Of a stretch of 64,000 nt of DNA, positions 27,721-37,304 are shown in pieces. A model generated the notes under the pieces. That model saw only the letters and a program-made list of their open reading frames with translations, was not told the origin of the DNA and searched no databases. The translations under genes and the position numbers were made by a program. Source of the DNA: Agrobacterium sp. AGB01 (GTDB lineage: Bacteria; Pseudomonadota; Alphaproteobacteria; Rhizobiales; Rhizobiaceae). The stretch lies in the NCBI RefSeq assembly GCF_014851585.1, contig NZ_JACVAB010000010.1:96452-160451 (forward strand), read 5' to 3'. Every line of letters starts with the position of its first letter. The stretch's first letter is position 1.

Positions 27721-28989
27721 GTGAATCATTTTCAATATATTGACGGCGTCCTGCACGCCGAAAACGTGCCTGTGCCAGAAATTGCCAAGGCCGTTGGCAC
27801 CCCGTTTTATGTCTATTCCACAGCCACACTGGAACGCCACTACAAGGTGTTTTCGGCAGCCTTTGCCGATGTCGATTCCATGGTGTGCTACGCCATGAAG
27901 GCTAATTCCAACCAGGCTGTGCTGAAGACATTGGCCCGTCTGGGCGCCGGTATCGACGTCGTGTCCGGCGGTGAGCTACGCCGCGCGCTTGCAGCCGGTG
28001 TTCCCGCCAGTCGCATCATGTTCTCGGGCGTTGGCAAGACTGTTGTCGAAATGGACCTTGCGCTGGAAGCAGGCATTTACTGCTTTAACGTTGAGTCCGA
28101 GCCGGAACTGGAAGTGCTGAACCTGCGCGCCATCAAGGCTGGCAAGAAGGCACATGTTTCCTTCCGCATCAATCCGGATGTCGACGCGCGTACCCATGCC
28201 AAGATCTCGACGGGCAAAAAAGAAAACAAGTTCGGCATTTCCTACCAGCGTGCCCGCGCCGTTTACGCCCATGCAGCAACGCTTGAAGGTATTCAGGTTA
28301 CCGGCATCGACATGCATATCGGCAGCCAGATTACCGAATTGCAGCCGTTCGAGGACGCATTCCGCCTGCTGCGCGAACTGGTTGAAGAGCTGCGCACCGA
28401 AGGTCATGTGATTGATCACGTCGATATCGGCGGCGGTCTTGGTATTCCCTACAAGGACGACAATAACCCGCCGCCACTGCCAGATGCCTATGCCGAGATC
28501 GTCAAGGCACAGCTTCGTAGCTTGAATTGCAAGATCGTTACCGAACCTGGCAGACTGATCGTTGGCAACGCCGGTATTCTGGTAACCGAAGTGCTGTTCG
28601 TGAAGGACGGCGGTGAAAAGACCTTCGTGATCGTTGATGGCGCCATGAACGACCTCATTCGCCCGACCCTTTATGAGGCCTATCACGAAATCCGTCCGGT
28701 CAGGATTTCTGCCGCCAATGCACCGCGCATCAAGGCCGATATCGTCGGCCCAGTCTGCGAAACCGGTGACTATCTGGCGCTTGATCGTGAAATGGCGATG
28801 CCGAAGCCCGGTGATCTGATTGCGGTCGGTTCGGCTGGCGCGTATGGCGCTGTTCAGGCGGGCACATATAATTCACGCCTGCTCGTTCCCGAAGTGCTGG
28901 TCAAGGGCGATGAATTCCACGTCATCCGTCCGCGTGGCACCTATGAAGAGCTGATCGGACTTGATTCCGTGCCAAAGTGGCTGGATTGA
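27721..28989 (+). CDS. lysA: Diaminopimelate decarboxylase
   Basis: A 422-residue fold-type III PLP enzyme. The PLP Lys is Lys60 in YAMKANSN, the phosphate-binding glycines are in HVDIGGGLGIPY, and the C-terminal barrel has VGPVCETGDYLA with the active-site Cys. It converts meso-diaminopimelate to lysine. The start is GTG, following a weak ribosome site, and the gene is close behind lptM, so they probably form one transcript. Family length and both domains are complete. Confidence 0.95.
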   Translation: MNHFQYIDGVLHAENVPVPEIAKAVGTPFYVYSTATLERHYKVFSAAFADVDSMVCYAMKANSNQAVLKTLARLGAGIDVVSGGELRRALAAGVPASRIMFSGVGKTVVEMDLALEAGIYCFNVESEPELEVLNLRAIKAGKKAHVSFRINPDVDARTHAKISTGKKENKFGISYQRARAVYAHAATLEGIQVTGIDMHIGSQITELQPFEDAFRLLRELVEELRTEGHVIDHVDIGGGLGIPYKDDNNPPPLPDAYAEIVKAQLRSLNCKIVTEPGRLIVGNAGILVTEVLFVKDGGEKTFVIVDGAMNDLIRPTLYEAYHEIRPVRISAANAPRIKADIVGPVCETGDYLALDREMAMPKPGDLIAVGSAGAYGAVQAGTYNSRLLVPEVLVKGDEFHVIRPRGTYEELIGLDSVPKWLD

Positions 28990-29260
28990 GATCGGCATTC
29001 CTGATCACTTTTGAGAGAAATCATCGGAAAAATGAGGGTGAGCAGCCGCTTGCCCTCGTCTTCGCCATAAACAGTGTTATCTTGTAGACATTGCACCAGA
29101 ACGTCAGGCGTCCGTTTGGACAGCTGATCTGGTTGTGGAGATTTCGATGTGCGTGTCGTGCTTTGCGAAAAGCGATTAGGGTTTTCGCACCGATACGCTA
29201 GAATATTTTGCGATTCCGGTTCTTGCGGGATCAGGTGGCCAGAACCGGGAGAACGGATTG

Positions 29261-31909
29261 ATGACCACATCCAGACAAGGCAGAAAAGGCGCCTTCGAAG
29301 GACAACCTGCGCTGGCCCGGAAGGTCGCAGCGAAACGGTTTGTGGCCAGATTGGTGCTGCTGGCTGAGCGCGCCGCCCCTCTTTCCATTTTACCGCTGTC
29401 GATTATCGCCATTTTCCTGTCGCTGGCTTGGTTCGGTATTTACCGTCAATTGTCGGACTGGCTTCGTCTCGGCGTCGTTTTCATTCTGGTCTTCGGCCTG
29501 CTGTCGTCGCTGTTGCCGTTCCTGCGTTTGCGCTGGCCATCAGCCGATGAAGCCGGGCGCCTGCTTGAAGAACGTAATGATCTGCCGCACCAGCCTGTCG
29601 GCGTGCAGGAAGACGAACCTGCATTCGACACGCCGTTTGCCCGCGCGCTATGGAAAGAACACCAGCTGCGCATGGCGCAACGTATTGCCACCCTCGATGC
29701 TGGCCTGCCGAAACCCGATATTGCCCGCCATGACCGCTTTGCGCTTCGCGCTATTCCAGCACTTGTTCTGGCAGCAGCATTCGGCTTTTCCTATTCCAAC
29801 GGTGCCGGCACCGTTGTTGAGGCATTCCGCAACAGTCCGGCAGCCGGACCAATCAATCCTGATTTGCGCATCGACGCATGGGTCACGCCACCCTCATACA
29901 CCGGACGTGCACCGATTTTCCTGACCGGACGTAACGAGGCTGCGACTGAGGCCGTGGCGGTGCCACAGGCATCGAAACTGACAGTTCGTGTCACCGGTGG
30001 TGAAGGTGGAGAGCAGGTTAGTTTTGAGCCGGAAATGGCAGGTCGTTTGCAACCCCTGCAGCCAGAAACAACTCCAAGCGGGCAGACACCACCGCAAGCG
30101 GCAAACAACGCCCCGGCTCCCGAAGCAGACAACAAACAGCTTCCACCACGAACCTACTCGCTGGAAATCGCCGAAAGCGGCACTCTTGTTGCCAATGGCG
30201 AACAATGGGTCTTTGACGTTATCCCGGATAAGCCTCCGGTCATCTCATTTGACAAGATGCCGCGTCGTGCCGTGAACGGCGCGCTTGAAATCGGCTTTAT
30301 CGCTTCGGATGATTACGGCCTGCGTGAAGCGCACGCGATCATCGAACCTGCGGAAACAAACGAGGGCGCAACACCGCTTTATCCCCTGCCGGAATACAAG
30401 CTGGACCTGCCACGTCAAAACAGCCGCGAAATCAAAGGGCTGACCAGCCGCAATCTAACGGAACATCCGTTGGCTGGCAAAAAAGTGCGCATCACTCTGG
30501 TCGCCAGCGATGGTGCCGGACAGGAAGGTCGCAGCCCTTCACATGAAATGGTTCTACCCGGCCGCGGCTTCAGTGAACCACTGGCAGCAGCGGTTGCCGA
30601 ACACCGCCAGATTTTCGCACTTGATACCCGACAGATGCCGAAAGCCATTGCCTTTAATGAGGCGGTGACAATGCGTCCGGAAGAAACCATCCCCAACAAG
30701 ACGCATTATCTGCTGCTGCGCTCCGCTCATACCCGCATGAAACTTGCCTATGACGAAGCTAGCCTGAAGGACACTGCCGATTACCTCTGGGAAATCGCCC
30801 TCGGCATTGAGGACGGCGACTTGTCGCTGGCCGAGCGCCGGTTGCGCGATGCACAGAAGCAGCTTTCCGACGCCCTTGAACGCAATGCACCGGACGAAGA
30901 AATCGCCAAGCTGATGGAAGAACTGCGCAACGCCATGCAGGATTTCATGAGCGAAATGGCGCAGCGTATGCAGAATGCGCCGCAGTCCAACATGAACCAG
31001 CAGGCGCAAAATTTCCTGCGTCAGCGTGACCTGCAAAACATGCTGGACCAGATTGAAAATCTGGCCCGCTCTGGCAACCGCGATGCCGCCCAGCAAATGC
31101 TGTCACAGCTGCAACGCATGATGAACAATCTGCAGATGGCACGCCCGCAGCAGGGTCGCCAGAACCAGCAGAACAGCCAGCTGCGACAGCAAATCGACAA
31201 GCTCGGCGAAATCATGCAGCAACAGCAGCAACTGATGGACCAGACCTTCCAGTTCGATCAGGCGCTGCGTGACCGCATGCAACGCGGCGATCCCCAGCAA
31301 GAAAGCGAAAACGGCGAACAGCAACAGGGTCAGCAAGGCCAGCAGGGTGACCAGCAGCAGCCAGGTCAGGGGCAGAATCCCACCGACCAAATGACGGCGG
31401 AGCAGCTTCGCGAAGCCTTGAAGCAACTGCGCGCGCAGCAGGACGCACTTGGCAAGCAGCTAGGTGAATTGCAGCAGGGTATGAAAGATCTTGGCATGCA
31501 GCCCGGTGAAGGTTTTGGCAAAGCCCAGCAGGAAATGCAGGGTGCCGGTGAAGCCTTGGGCCAGGGACAGGGTGACCGCGCCGTTGAGGGTCAGGGCAAT
31601 GCCCTGAATGCTCTGCGCCAGGGCGCACAGGACATGATGAGCCAGATGATGCAGGCCATGCGCCAACAAGGTCAGGGCCAAGGCCAGGAAGACGGCATGA
31701 TGGGTCAGGGCGGCCAGAATGGTCGTGATCCGCTCGGTCGTCCACGGGCCACCAACGGTCCGGACTTCGGCGATCAGGTGCGTGTGCCCGATGAAATCGA
31801 TGTGCAGCGGGCCCGCGAAATTCTCGAAGCAATCCGCGAGAAACTGGGACAGAACCCGCGAGGCGAAGCGGAACGCCGCTACCTCGAGCGTCTTCTGGAT
31901 ATCCGCTAA
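29261..31909 (+). CDS. TIGR02302-family large membrane protein
   Basis: An 882-residue protein of a family found mainly in rhizobia and related alphaproteobacteria. Two or three N-terminal helices (about 45-90 and about 165-185) precede a probable periplasmic beta-rich region. A helical region then becomes extremely rich in Gln, Met and Gly (from about residue 560), with repeated QQGQ and QGQG runs. The start is ATG 29261, directly after an in-frame TTG, with GGGAGA upstream. The function is not established. Its conserved place after lysA suggests an envelope role, which is weak inference. Confidence 0.85.
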   Translation: MTTSRQGRKGAFEGQPALARKVAAKRFVARLVLLAERAAPLSILPLSIIAIFLSLAWFGIYRQLSDWLRLGVVFILVFGLLSSLLPFLRLRWPSADEAGRLLEERNDLPHQPVGVQEDEPAFDTPFARALWKEHQLRMAQRIATLDAGLPKPDIARHDRFALRAIPALVLAAAFGFSYSNGAGTVVEAFRNSPAAGPINPDLRIDAWVTPPSYTGRAPIFLTGRNEAATEAVAVPQASKLTVRVTGGEGGEQVSFEPEMAGRLQPLQPETTPSGQTPPQAANNAPAPEADNKQLPPRTYSLEIAESGTLVANGEQWVFDVIPDKPPVISFDKMPRRAVNGALEIGFIASDDYGLREAHAIIEPAETNEGATPLYPLPEYKLDLPRQNSREIKGLTSRNLTEHPLAGKKVRITLVASDGAGQEGRSPSHEMVLPGRGFSEPLAAAVAEHRQIFALDTRQMPKAIAFNEAVTMRPEETIPNKTHYLLLRSAHTRMKLAYDEASLKDTADYLWEIALGIEDGDLSLAERRLRDAQKQLSDALERNAPDEEIAKLMEELRNAMQDFMSEMAQRMQNAPQSNMNQQAQNFLRQRDLQNMLDQIENLARSGNRDAAQQMLSQLQRMMNNLQMARPQQGRQNQQNSQLRQQIDKLGEIMQQQQQLMDQTFQFDQALRDRMQRGDPQQESENGEQQQGQQGQQGDQQQPGQGQNPTDQMTAEQLREALKQLRAQQDALGKQLGELQQGMKDLGMQPGEGFGKAQQEMQGAGEALGQGQGDRAVEGQGNALNALRQGAQDMMSQMMQAMRQQGQGQGQEDGMMGQGGQNGRDPLGRPRATNGPDFGDQVRVPDEIDVQRAREILEAIREKLGQNPRGEAERRYLERLLDIR

Positions 31910-31914
31910 TACAT

Positions 31915-31942
31915 CTCCAAAAGCGCAGAACCGCTTTTGGAG
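31915..31942. terminator. Stem-loop between convergent genes
   Basis: CTCCAAAAGCG and CGCTTTTGGAG form a perfect 11-bp stem around a 6-base loop, six bases past the upstream stop. It lacks a U run on either strand. It probably marks the 3' ends of both convergent transcripts. Confidence 0.6.
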
Positions 31943-31958
31943 AGCCCAGATACTGTCG

Positions 31959-32531
31959 TCAGGTCAGATCGTGCAGTTCTTTGCGAAGTGACGCGGTGAG
32001 TTGAAAATCTGAAAAACGGACCTTTAACCCTGACCGTTCAGGCGTGCAGGCCATAGGGCCAACCAGATAATGATCAGCGACATCAAAAGGCGCCAGCCGC
32101 ACCAGCGGCCAGAACTGTCCATCGGCAGATACCTGCACGCGGATAACGCCCTTTTCAACTGTGACCCGCATCCAGAAATCGTCCGCGTTGCCTTCATATG
32201 GCGCGGTTGACCAGTCGGAGCGACCGTTGGTCAATACACTCGCCAGCATCGCGCGACCGTCGGAAAGCTCGATCCCGGCCTTGATCCAGCGGCGCTCATC
32301 AATCCGCACCATGATGCCGGCCTGATCGTAAAGCGCCTGATAAGAGCCGCGAATACGAAACTGGGCTGTAAAAGCCGGTGGTGTCTGAACCCCGAAAAAA
32401 TGCCCGCTGTCACGCGTGAATCCATAATAGGTCTCACGCCAATAATCAGAACCCTCATCCGTCACCAGGTCAAGTATACCATCCTTGAGCGACCAATCCT
32501 TCGGCTCATTCAGCCAGACACCGTTTTTCAA
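31959..32531 (-). CDS. DUF1349 domain protein
   Basis: A 190-residue single-domain protein of the DUF1349 (YesU-like) group, a concanavalin-like beta-sandwich. Segments such as SGHFFGVQTPPAFTAQFRI, AGIMVRIDERRWIKAGIEL and VRVTVEKG-type strands are typical. There is no signal peptide. The family is thought to bind carbohydrate-like ligands but has no settled activity. It stands alone between the TIGR02302 gene and a response regulator. Confidence 0.8.
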   Translation of the reverse strand: MKNGVWLNEPKDWSLKDGILDLVTDEGSDYWRETYYGFTRDSGHFFGVQTPPAFTAQFRIRGSYQALYDQAGIMVRIDERRWIKAGIELSDGRAMLASVLTNGRSDWSTAPYEGNADDFWMRVTVEKGVIRVQVSADGQFWPLVRLAPFDVADHYLVGPMACTPERSGLKVRFSDFQLTASLRKELHDLT

Positions 32532-32638
32532 GTCACGCTCCCGTCAGAAGTGTTGCGAAGGTTTAAACTGCACCGGTTTTAAAATGAGGATACAGAAAAG
32601 GAAAACCGAAATACCTAAGACATCAAACGCAATGCAGC

Positions 32639-33010
32639 TCAAGCCGCCGTGCGGGCCGCCAAGGCACGTGCAACAGCCATGCGAATATCCGGCAGAGCAA
32701 ATGGCTTGGAAACCACGTCCACGACCTTCTCCATCAGGTCGTCAGCCCGCTCCCGCTGTTCGGCATAACCGGTCATCAACAGAATGCGCATGTCAGGAAA
32801 TTGCGATGCCGCACGATGGGCAAGCTCGATGCCGTCCATAACCGGCATTCGGATATCAGACAAAAGCAAATCAAAGTTATGTTCTTGCAGTTTCTCCAGC
32901 CCCTCGGCGCCATCAGCCGCCTCATGGGTCTCGTGGCCATCAAGGCGCAAGGCACGCGCCACAAATGAACGCAGCGAATCCTCGTCTTCGGTAATCAAAA
33001 TTTTTGCCAT
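32639..33010 (-). CDS. Single-domain response regulator (CpdR2-like)
   Basis: A 123-residue stand-alone receiver. The acidic pair is in LITEDEDSL, the phosphoacceptor is Asp52 in LLLSDIRMP, and the conserved Lys is in VVSKPFAL. There is no output domain. Rhizobia carry two CpdR-like proteins; this one, by its wording near LLMTGYAEQRERA, resembles the second. CpdR proteins direct ClpXP to CtrA, but that role is not shown for this paralogue. MAKILITEDE is taken as the start because an ATG three codons earlier lies only two bases after GGAG. It follows hpt, with a terminator between. Confidence 0.78.
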   Translation of the reverse strand: MAKILITEDEDSLRSFVARALRLDGHETHEAADGAEGLEKLQEHNFDLLLSDIRMPVMDGIELAHRAASQFPDMRILLMTGYAEQRERADDLMEKVVDVVSKPFALPDIRMAVARALAARTAA

Positions 33011-33143
33011 AATAACCATTGCTCCTGGCAGTCATCTCCAGCCGTGAGCAAAATCGCCGCTGCACCTTTTCAATCGGTAAAGATTGCGCCCTTTGTTACA
33101 AGATAAGACGCGATGCAGCGGACATGGTTAACAAGCGGTCATC

Positions 33144-33167
33144 AAAACGGAGGCGCTTATGCCTCCG
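33144..33167 (-). terminator. Intrinsic terminator of hpt
   Basis: On the minus strand CGGAGGC and GCCTCCG pair around a 6-base loop that contains the hpt stop codon, followed by TTTT. The stem overlaps the last codons of hpt. Confidence 0.75.
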
Positions 33168-33705
33168 CATCACCTTTCACGACGCCAACAAATGGCAGTT
33201 CGCGGAACGCATAAGCCACGTCCATGCCGTAACCAACGACGAAATAATCGGGGCATTCGAAGCCGACATAATCAGCCTCGAGGTTTTCCTTGCGCTTGAC
33301 CTTCTTGTCGAGAAGAACGGCGATGGTCACGTTGCGGGCGCCACGCTCATAAAGCAGTTCCTTGGCGAACAGCAGCGTGCGGCCAGATTCGAGAATGTCA
33401 TCGATCAGCAGAACGTCGCGGTCCTTCACATCGCTGTCGATGTCTTTGACGATCCGTACGCCCTGCGAAACCGTGCCAGCACCGTAGCTCGACAGGGTAA
33501 TGAACTCGACTTCAGGCGCAAGACCGCTATCATGCAGCGAGCGAATGAGATCGGCAGCGAAAATGAACGAGCCTTTGAGAACCGCGATGACCAGCAGGTC
33601 TTTGGTTGGACCCGAAGCGATGCGCTGCGCCATATCCCGGTTACGCTCGGCGATTTGTTCCGCCGTATAAAGCGGCTCGATGATCTTTCCACGAACGACG
33701 GGCAA
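33157..33705 (-). CDS. hpt: Hypoxanthine phosphoribosyltransferase
   Basis: A 182-residue purine salvage enzyme of normal length. The PRPP-binding motif is VLLIDDILESGRTL, the flexible loop has SSYGAGTVSQG, and the purine-binding end reads DYFVVGYGMD. It makes IMP or GMP from hypoxanthine or guanine and PRPP. GGAG lies upstream of the ATG. It is separated from the downstream response regulator by its own terminator. Confidence 0.93.
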   Translation of the reverse strand: MPVVRGKIIEPLYTAEQIAERNRDMAQRIASGPTKDLLVIAVLKGSFIFAADLIRSLHDSGLAPEVEFITLSSYGAGTVSQGVRIVKDIDSDVKDRDVLLIDDILESGRTLLFAKELLYERGARNVTIAVLLDKKVKRKENLEADYVGFECPDYFVVGYGMDVAYAFRELPFVGVVKGDAEA

Positions 33706-33777
33706 TGCAATCTCCTTGACTGACTGTCGGGCAGACCTTGACCTACCCGTTCAACGAAAGGAAATCCGCTACCACAA

Positions 33778-34443
33778 TCACGAACCGGAAACACCCGTTT
33801 CCATGAAGGAAAGCTTCACACGTGGCGTTTTTCCACCGGGATGGCGCAATTTTGTCGTGAATCCGTGGCTTTGACGCCCCAGAATTTCGCTAACCGGTGC
33901 TTCGATGACAATACTGGCAACCAATTGGCCATTTTCGGACAGAAGATCAGCACGGATATCTGGAACCGCCACCACATCGCCGCCATGGTTCTCGACAATA
34001 CCGTTGATGGACAGCACTTCCATGCCATCTGCATCCTGTGGTGTGACGGTTACATGGGAAAGCCCAAGCGGATTCACCTGTTCCTGCGCAGCAGACGGGG
34101 TGCCCGAAACGAGTGTGAAACCACCGGAGACGCCGAAGACCACGATGACAGAAAGCGCCACCAATGCTGAATAAGCATCGACAGACAATTTGCCGAGGCG
34201 TCTTTCTACGCGCTGCATCACGCCGGAGACCGGACGAGACGGCATCACACGCTGTTGATAACGACGTTGCCGATTGTCATTGCCATAGCCGCGTGCCGGT
34301 GTTTCCTTTACCGTCACAAATTCGGCATCGACCACATCGTTTGCTGGCGTGCCGGAACGGGGCGCTTTTCGCGCCGGATGTTCAGGCAGGAGAAGATCGA
34401 AATCGAATGTGTCATGACGACGCGACGAACGGAACATACCCAT
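33778..34443 (-). CDS. Membrane-anchored protein divergent from ftsE (DUF3426/FxLYD-like)
   Basis: A 221-residue protein. A basic, charged cytoplasmic region (about 1-95) is followed by one helix (about 99-118, VALSVIVVFGVSGGFTLVS) and a periplasmic beta domain. There LSINGIVENHGGDVVAVPDIRADL resembles the DUF3426 or FxLYD fold. In many rhizobia the gene at this position starts with an MJ0042-type zinc ribbon; no CxxC pair is present here. The start MGMFRSSRR follows GAGGA by 7 bases. It is divergent from ftsE and may have an envelope role. Confidence 0.7.
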   Translation of the reverse strand: MGMFRSSRRHDTFDFDLLLPEHPARKAPRSGTPANDVVDAEFVTVKETPARGYGNDNRQRRYQQRVMPSRPVSGVMQRVERRLGKLSVDAYSALVALSVIVVFGVSGGFTLVSGTPSAAQEQVNPLGLSHVTVTPQDADGMEVLSINGIVENHGGDVVAVPDIRADLLSENGQLVASIVIEAPVSEILGRQSHGFTTKLRHPGGKTPRVKLSFMETGVSGS

Positions 34444-34638
34444 GGAATTTCCTCTATGGTTTTCCGCCCTTTGAAAACTGGGCATTGAAACAAATACTCA
34501 CCAAACGTAAATTTAAATGGTTAATGCTTCGCAAACATCGGGTCATCGCAGACACCGCACCACGGGCATGAAACCATGCAGCGACCTGAAACGTTCCATG
34601 CAAAATTGCCGTTGTGAAAGAGAAAGACTGGAAGTCCG

Positions 34639-35298
34639 TTGATCCATTTCGAAAATGTCGGGTTACGCTATGGTATGGGCCCAGAAATCCTCAGGGACAT
34701 GACCTTCGATATTCCCAAAGGATCATTCCAGTTTCTGACCGGCCCTTCCGGTGCTGGCAAAACCACTCTTCTACGGCTTTTGTTTATGTCACTGCAGCCA
34801 ACCCGCGGCATGATCCGCATGTTTGATCGTGACATTTCCCGCATTCCCCGCGCAGAACTTCCACTTTTGCGCCGCCGTGTTGGTATCGTCTTTCAGGATT
34901 TTCGCCTGCTTGAGCATTTGACGACCTATGAAAATGTCGCACTGCCGCTGCGAGTGCGCGGCAAGGACGAAAGCTCCTATCGTTCCGATGTGATTGAGCT
35001 TCTCAAATGGGTGGGACTTGGCGAACGCATCAACGTGTTGCCACCCATTCTATCCGGCGGTGAAAAACAACGTGCAGCAATTGCCCGTGCCCTGATGGAT
35101 CAGCCGGAAATTCTGCTGGCCGATGAACCGACCGGCAACGTCGACCCTCCCATGGCAAAACGGCTTCTCAACCTTTTTCTCGAATTGAACCGGCTGGGAA
35201 CCGCCGTTGTTATCGCAACGCATGATTTTGCATTGATGGATCAGATCGACGCACGCCGCATGATCCTTACCGAAGGGCGGCTCGATATCTATGAATGA
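34639..35298 (+). CDS. ftsE: Cell division ATP-binding protein FtsE
   Basis: A 219-residue ABC ATPase. Walker A is GPSGAGKTT (35-43), the signature is LSGGEKQRAAIARAL, and Walker B is ILLADEPTGNVDP. With FtsX it regulates septal peptidoglycan hydrolases at the division site. The start is TTG, giving the family opening (M)IHFENVGLRYG. The first in-frame ATG comes 12 codons later, inside the conserved first strand, so it would truncate the fold. GGAAG lies 4 bases before the TTG. It overlaps ftsX by 8 bases. Confidence 0.92.
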   Translation: MIHFENVGLRYGMGPEILRDMTFDIPKGSFQFLTGPSGAGKTTLLRLLFMSLQPTRGMIRMFDRDISRIPRAELPLLRRRVGIVFQDFRLLEHLTTYENVALPLRVRGKDESSYRSDVIELLKWVGLGERINVLPPILSGGEKQRAAIARALMDQPEILLADEPTGNVDPPMAKRLLNLFLELNRLGTAVVIATHDFALMDQIDARRMILTEGRLDIYE

Positions 35299-36301
35299 GA
35301 TCAACCGCCAACAGCTTTCACCGCAACAGAACCGCAAGCAGCGGTCTGCCATGCGCATCCGTCCGATGGGCCCGATCCTGCCCCCGTCCAATATTCAGGG
35401 CAATGCACTGATCGTCGTTATCGCCATCATGGCATTTCTGGCCTGTCTGACGCTGGGTGCTGTCAGCATGATCCGCGCAACGGCATCATCCTGGCAAAGC
35501 CAGATTTCCCGTGAGATTACCATCCAGATAAAGCCTGAGGACGGTCTGGACATGGCCGCCGCGCTGAGCAAGGCGCGCAACCTTGCTCTCACCTTCGTCG
35601 GCACCCGCGAAGGCACCATTCTCGATGACGCGGCCACAGCTCGCCTGCTCGAACCCTGGCTCGGTTCGGGCCTTGATCTCAATGAACTGCCTGTGCCACG
35701 CCTCATTGTCGTTACCATTGACGAAAACAATCCACCTGACTTTCAGGCCATGCGTGACTTGCTGAAAACCGAAGTGCCGCAAGCCTTTCTCGATGACCAC
35801 CGCACATGGGTAGACCGTCTGGTGTCTATGGCGCGAACAACCGTGATGATCGGCATCAGCGTGCTGGGTCTGGTTTTCATTGCTATGGTGCTGACTGTGG
35901 TCTTTGCAACACGCGGCGCACTTGCCGGCAACAGACACATCGTGGAAGTTTTGCATTTCGTCGGTGCGGAAAGCAAATTCGTTGCGCATGAATTTCAGAA
36001 ACACTTTCTCAAGATCAGCTTCAAAGGTTCAGCCGCTGGCGGATTGCTCGCCTCAGCGGTGTTTCTGCTGGCGGGCTTTTGGCAATCACGCTCGATAGCC
36101 ACTCCGCAAAGCGATCAGGCAACAGCACTGTTCGGCACGTTTTCGGTTGGCTGGACCGGTTACCTCGGCATCTTCGGCACGATGATCTTCATCGCGCTGC
36201 TCACCACCCTGACGGCAAGGATGACCGTCATTCGCACGATTGACGATATTGACCAGATGCGTTCTGACGCTTCCCGCACTGATGGAATTCCTCCGGGCTG
36301 A
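35291..36301 (+). CDS. ftsX: Cell division protein FtsX
   Basis: A 336-residue four-helix membrane protein. The first helix (about 38-60, NALIVVIAIMAFLACLTLGA) is followed by a periplasmic domain, and three helices lie in the C-terminal half. An N-terminal cytoplasmic extension of about 35 residues is rich in Gln, Arg and Pro. It partners FtsE and passes the ATPase state to periplasmic hydrolase activators. Its start lies inside the end of ftsE, so the two are translationally coupled. Confidence 0.9.
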   Translation: MNEINRQQLSPQQNRKQRSAMRIRPMGPILPPSNIQGNALIVVIAIMAFLACLTLGAVSMIRATASSWQSQISREITIQIKPEDGLDMAAALSKARNLALTFVGTREGTILDDAATARLLEPWLGSGLDLNELPVPRLIVVTIDENNPPDFQAMRDLLKTEVPQAFLDDHRTWVDRLVSMARTTVMIGISVLGLVFIAMVLTVVFATRGALAGNRHIVEVLHFVGAESKFVAHEFQKHFLKISFKGSAAGGLLASAVFLLAGFWQSRSIATPQSDQATALFGTFSVGWTGYLGIFGTMIFIALLTTLTARMTVIRTIDDIDQMRSDASRTDGIPPG

Positions 36302-36358
36302 TATTGATTGGCGTGGAAATGCCTGTTCCTTGCCTCAATCTGCCATTATTGATTAGAC

Positions 36359-37081
36359 ATGCTGATGAGTCGGTCGCAACGCAACGATGAGACAAATATC
36401 TCACGGGAAAGCAGATCTGGAAAGGATTTGCTTTCGCGGCGTGGACCATTGCGCCGCACGGCGCGTTATCTGATCCTCATTATCCTCATCATCGCAGCCG
36501 TTGTTTTTGCCGGTTTCCTGCGCTTTGCCGATGCGGTTGCGACCATGCGACCGCCAGAAGATATCAAGGCAGATGCGATTATCGTATTAACCGGTGGCTA
36601 CCAGCGGATCGATCAGGCCGTCGAACTTTTGCGCTCCGGTGCTGGTACGCGTCTGTTGATTTCCGGCGCCAATCCTTCGACCAGCCGCGCCCAGATCCGC
36701 AAGATGACACAAAGCTCGAGCGATCTGTTTTCCTGTTGCGTTGATGTTGGTTATGACGCTATCGACACCATTGGTAACGCCAATGAAGCGGCGCGCTGGA
36801 TTACCGATCACGACTATACGAGCGTTCTGGTGGTGACGAACAATTACCACATGCACCGCAGCCTCTATGAACTGCGCCGCGCAAGCCCAAAGACCGAATT
36901 TGTCGCCTACCCGGTTGTCAGTTCGGACCTGACCCGAAAGAACTGGTTCGCCGACCCGGATGTGTTGCGCACCCTGCTCTATGAATATGCAAAATATGTT
37001 GGTGCAGCCGCCCGTGATATGGTTGGCATGGGCAAAAGCAATGGCCTTCGCGGCACGACTGGTACTACAGAATTAAAGTAA
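36359..37081 (+). CDS. YdcF family (DUF218) membrane protein
   Basis: A 240-residue protein. A basic N-terminus and one helix (about 38-58) anchor a DUF218 domain with ADAIIVLTGGYQRI, LLISGANP and VVTNNYHMHRS, the family hallmarks. DUF218 proteins such as YdcF, SanA and ElyC affect cell-wall or envelope integrity; the biochemical role is unsettled. It follows ftsX by 57 bases on the same strand and is probably in the same transcription unit in part. No strong ribosome site is visible. Confidence 0.85.
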   Translation: MLMSRSQRNDETNISRESRSGKDLLSRRGPLRRTARYLILIILIIAAVVFAGFLRFADAVATMRPPEDIKADAIIVLTGGYQRIDQAVELLRSGAGTRLLISGANPSTSRAQIRKMTQSSSDLFSCCVDVGYDAIDTIGNANEAARWITDHDYTSVLVVTNNYHMHRSLYELRRASPKTEFVAYPVVSSDLTRKNWFADPDVLRTLLYEYAKYVGAAARDMVGMGKSNGLRGTTGTTELK

Positions 37082-37304
37082 AGTGGTGCACACTCGAGGT
37101 TACCAATGACATTCTATGAGCAAATACAGTCGATAAGCCTCATTCTTGAATGAACCATCTGCGGGACCCCAAGTTATACTAAAATGTCAAACGGACTTGC
37201 CGTAACTGCGCCTTTTCGTGTAGGCGTGCGGTAATTGCACCCGATATTGTGGTTTCGAAATATCTCCCCTCGAAACAGCGGATGTGCCCGGAGAGTTGCC
37301 CTTT

